From contig JAGVXP010000054.1 in NCBI GenBank assembly GCA_018303725.1, positions 1 through 40,915 of the forward strand: DNA of 40,915 nt, in the 5' to 3' direction. The position numbers were made by a program, and so were the translations under genes. Below, piece by piece: positions 40,839 through 40,915 of this stretch; within the stretch, counting starts at the first letter, position 1; every line of letters begins with the position of its first letter. Origin of the DNA: Candidatus Woesearchaeota archaeon. GTDB taxonomy: Archaea; Nanobdellota; Nanobdellia; Woesearchaeales; JAGVXP01. The notes below the pieces were generated by a model. The model ran no database searches and had not been told where the DNA came from. It saw only the letters and a program-made list of their open reading frames with translations.

Positions 40839-40915
40839 TTGCTATATAGTATATATGACATATATATTTTAATGTAAGTATATGTTTTTTTATAAGTTTT
40901 TTAAAGATTATATAA

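Overview
This is a gene-dense, AT-rich stretch of an archaeal chromosome. It carries the archaeal proteasome beta subunit, the KH/beta-CASP factor aCPSF1, Alba, ribosomal protein S17e, type II archaeal GAPDH, archaeal ApgM, archaeal-type ProRS, type II methionine aminopeptidase and a TrmB-like regulator. Many genes have a TATA-like box 25-35 bp before the start codon and almost no leader. Small genes, overlapping ends and this gene mix suggest a DPANN-type archaeon (Woesearchaeota/Pacearchaeota-like). That placement is inference, since no rRNA gene is present.

Region 1 (1-4400) is accessory. A leftward operon of three overlapping genes encodes a 46-residue ribbon-helix-helix protein, a HEAT-like-repeat protein kinase, and a second kinase-like protein with about 17 repeats of 25 residues that runs off the left edge. 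Next to it is a RelE-type toxin-antitoxin pair lying between two copies of the argS promoter and first codons.

Region 2 (4400-14300) is housekeeping: argS, a CNNM/DUF21-CBS membrane protein, an arginase-family enzyme, threonine synthase, GAPDH, an NRDE protein, ApgM, S17e, Alba and tRNA-Arg(UCG).

Region 3 (14300-19900) holds a membrane-anchored HtrA-like protease without PDZ, then proC, proA, proB and proS. This is glutamate-to-proline synthesis plus the enzyme that charges tRNA-Pro. A compound palindrome sits between proC and proA.

Region 4 (19900-30500) holds small proteins, a VIT-like transporter, prs with a winged-helix regulator, and a 1052-residue orphan read from a symmetric divergent promoter. 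A surface module follows: a frameshifted ECF-type S component, a DUF4430-like protein, two related surface proteins sharing an almost identical acidic segment, and a TrmB-like regulator.

Region 5 (30500-40915) holds psmB, aCPSF1, a B12-binding radical SAM protein, two more compound palindromes in tandem, map, a pair of unknown genes, a ZIP transporter, a possible isoprenoid enzyme, a bacterial-type tgt, and a cluster of tiny leftward genes with two copies of a perfect ribosome binding site.

The best candidates for something new are the RHH plus double repeat-kinase operon, the three-armed palindromic elements, the argS duplication around the toxin-antitoxin cassette, and the orphan gene with its symmetric promoter. 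No gap between called genes exceeds 300 bases.
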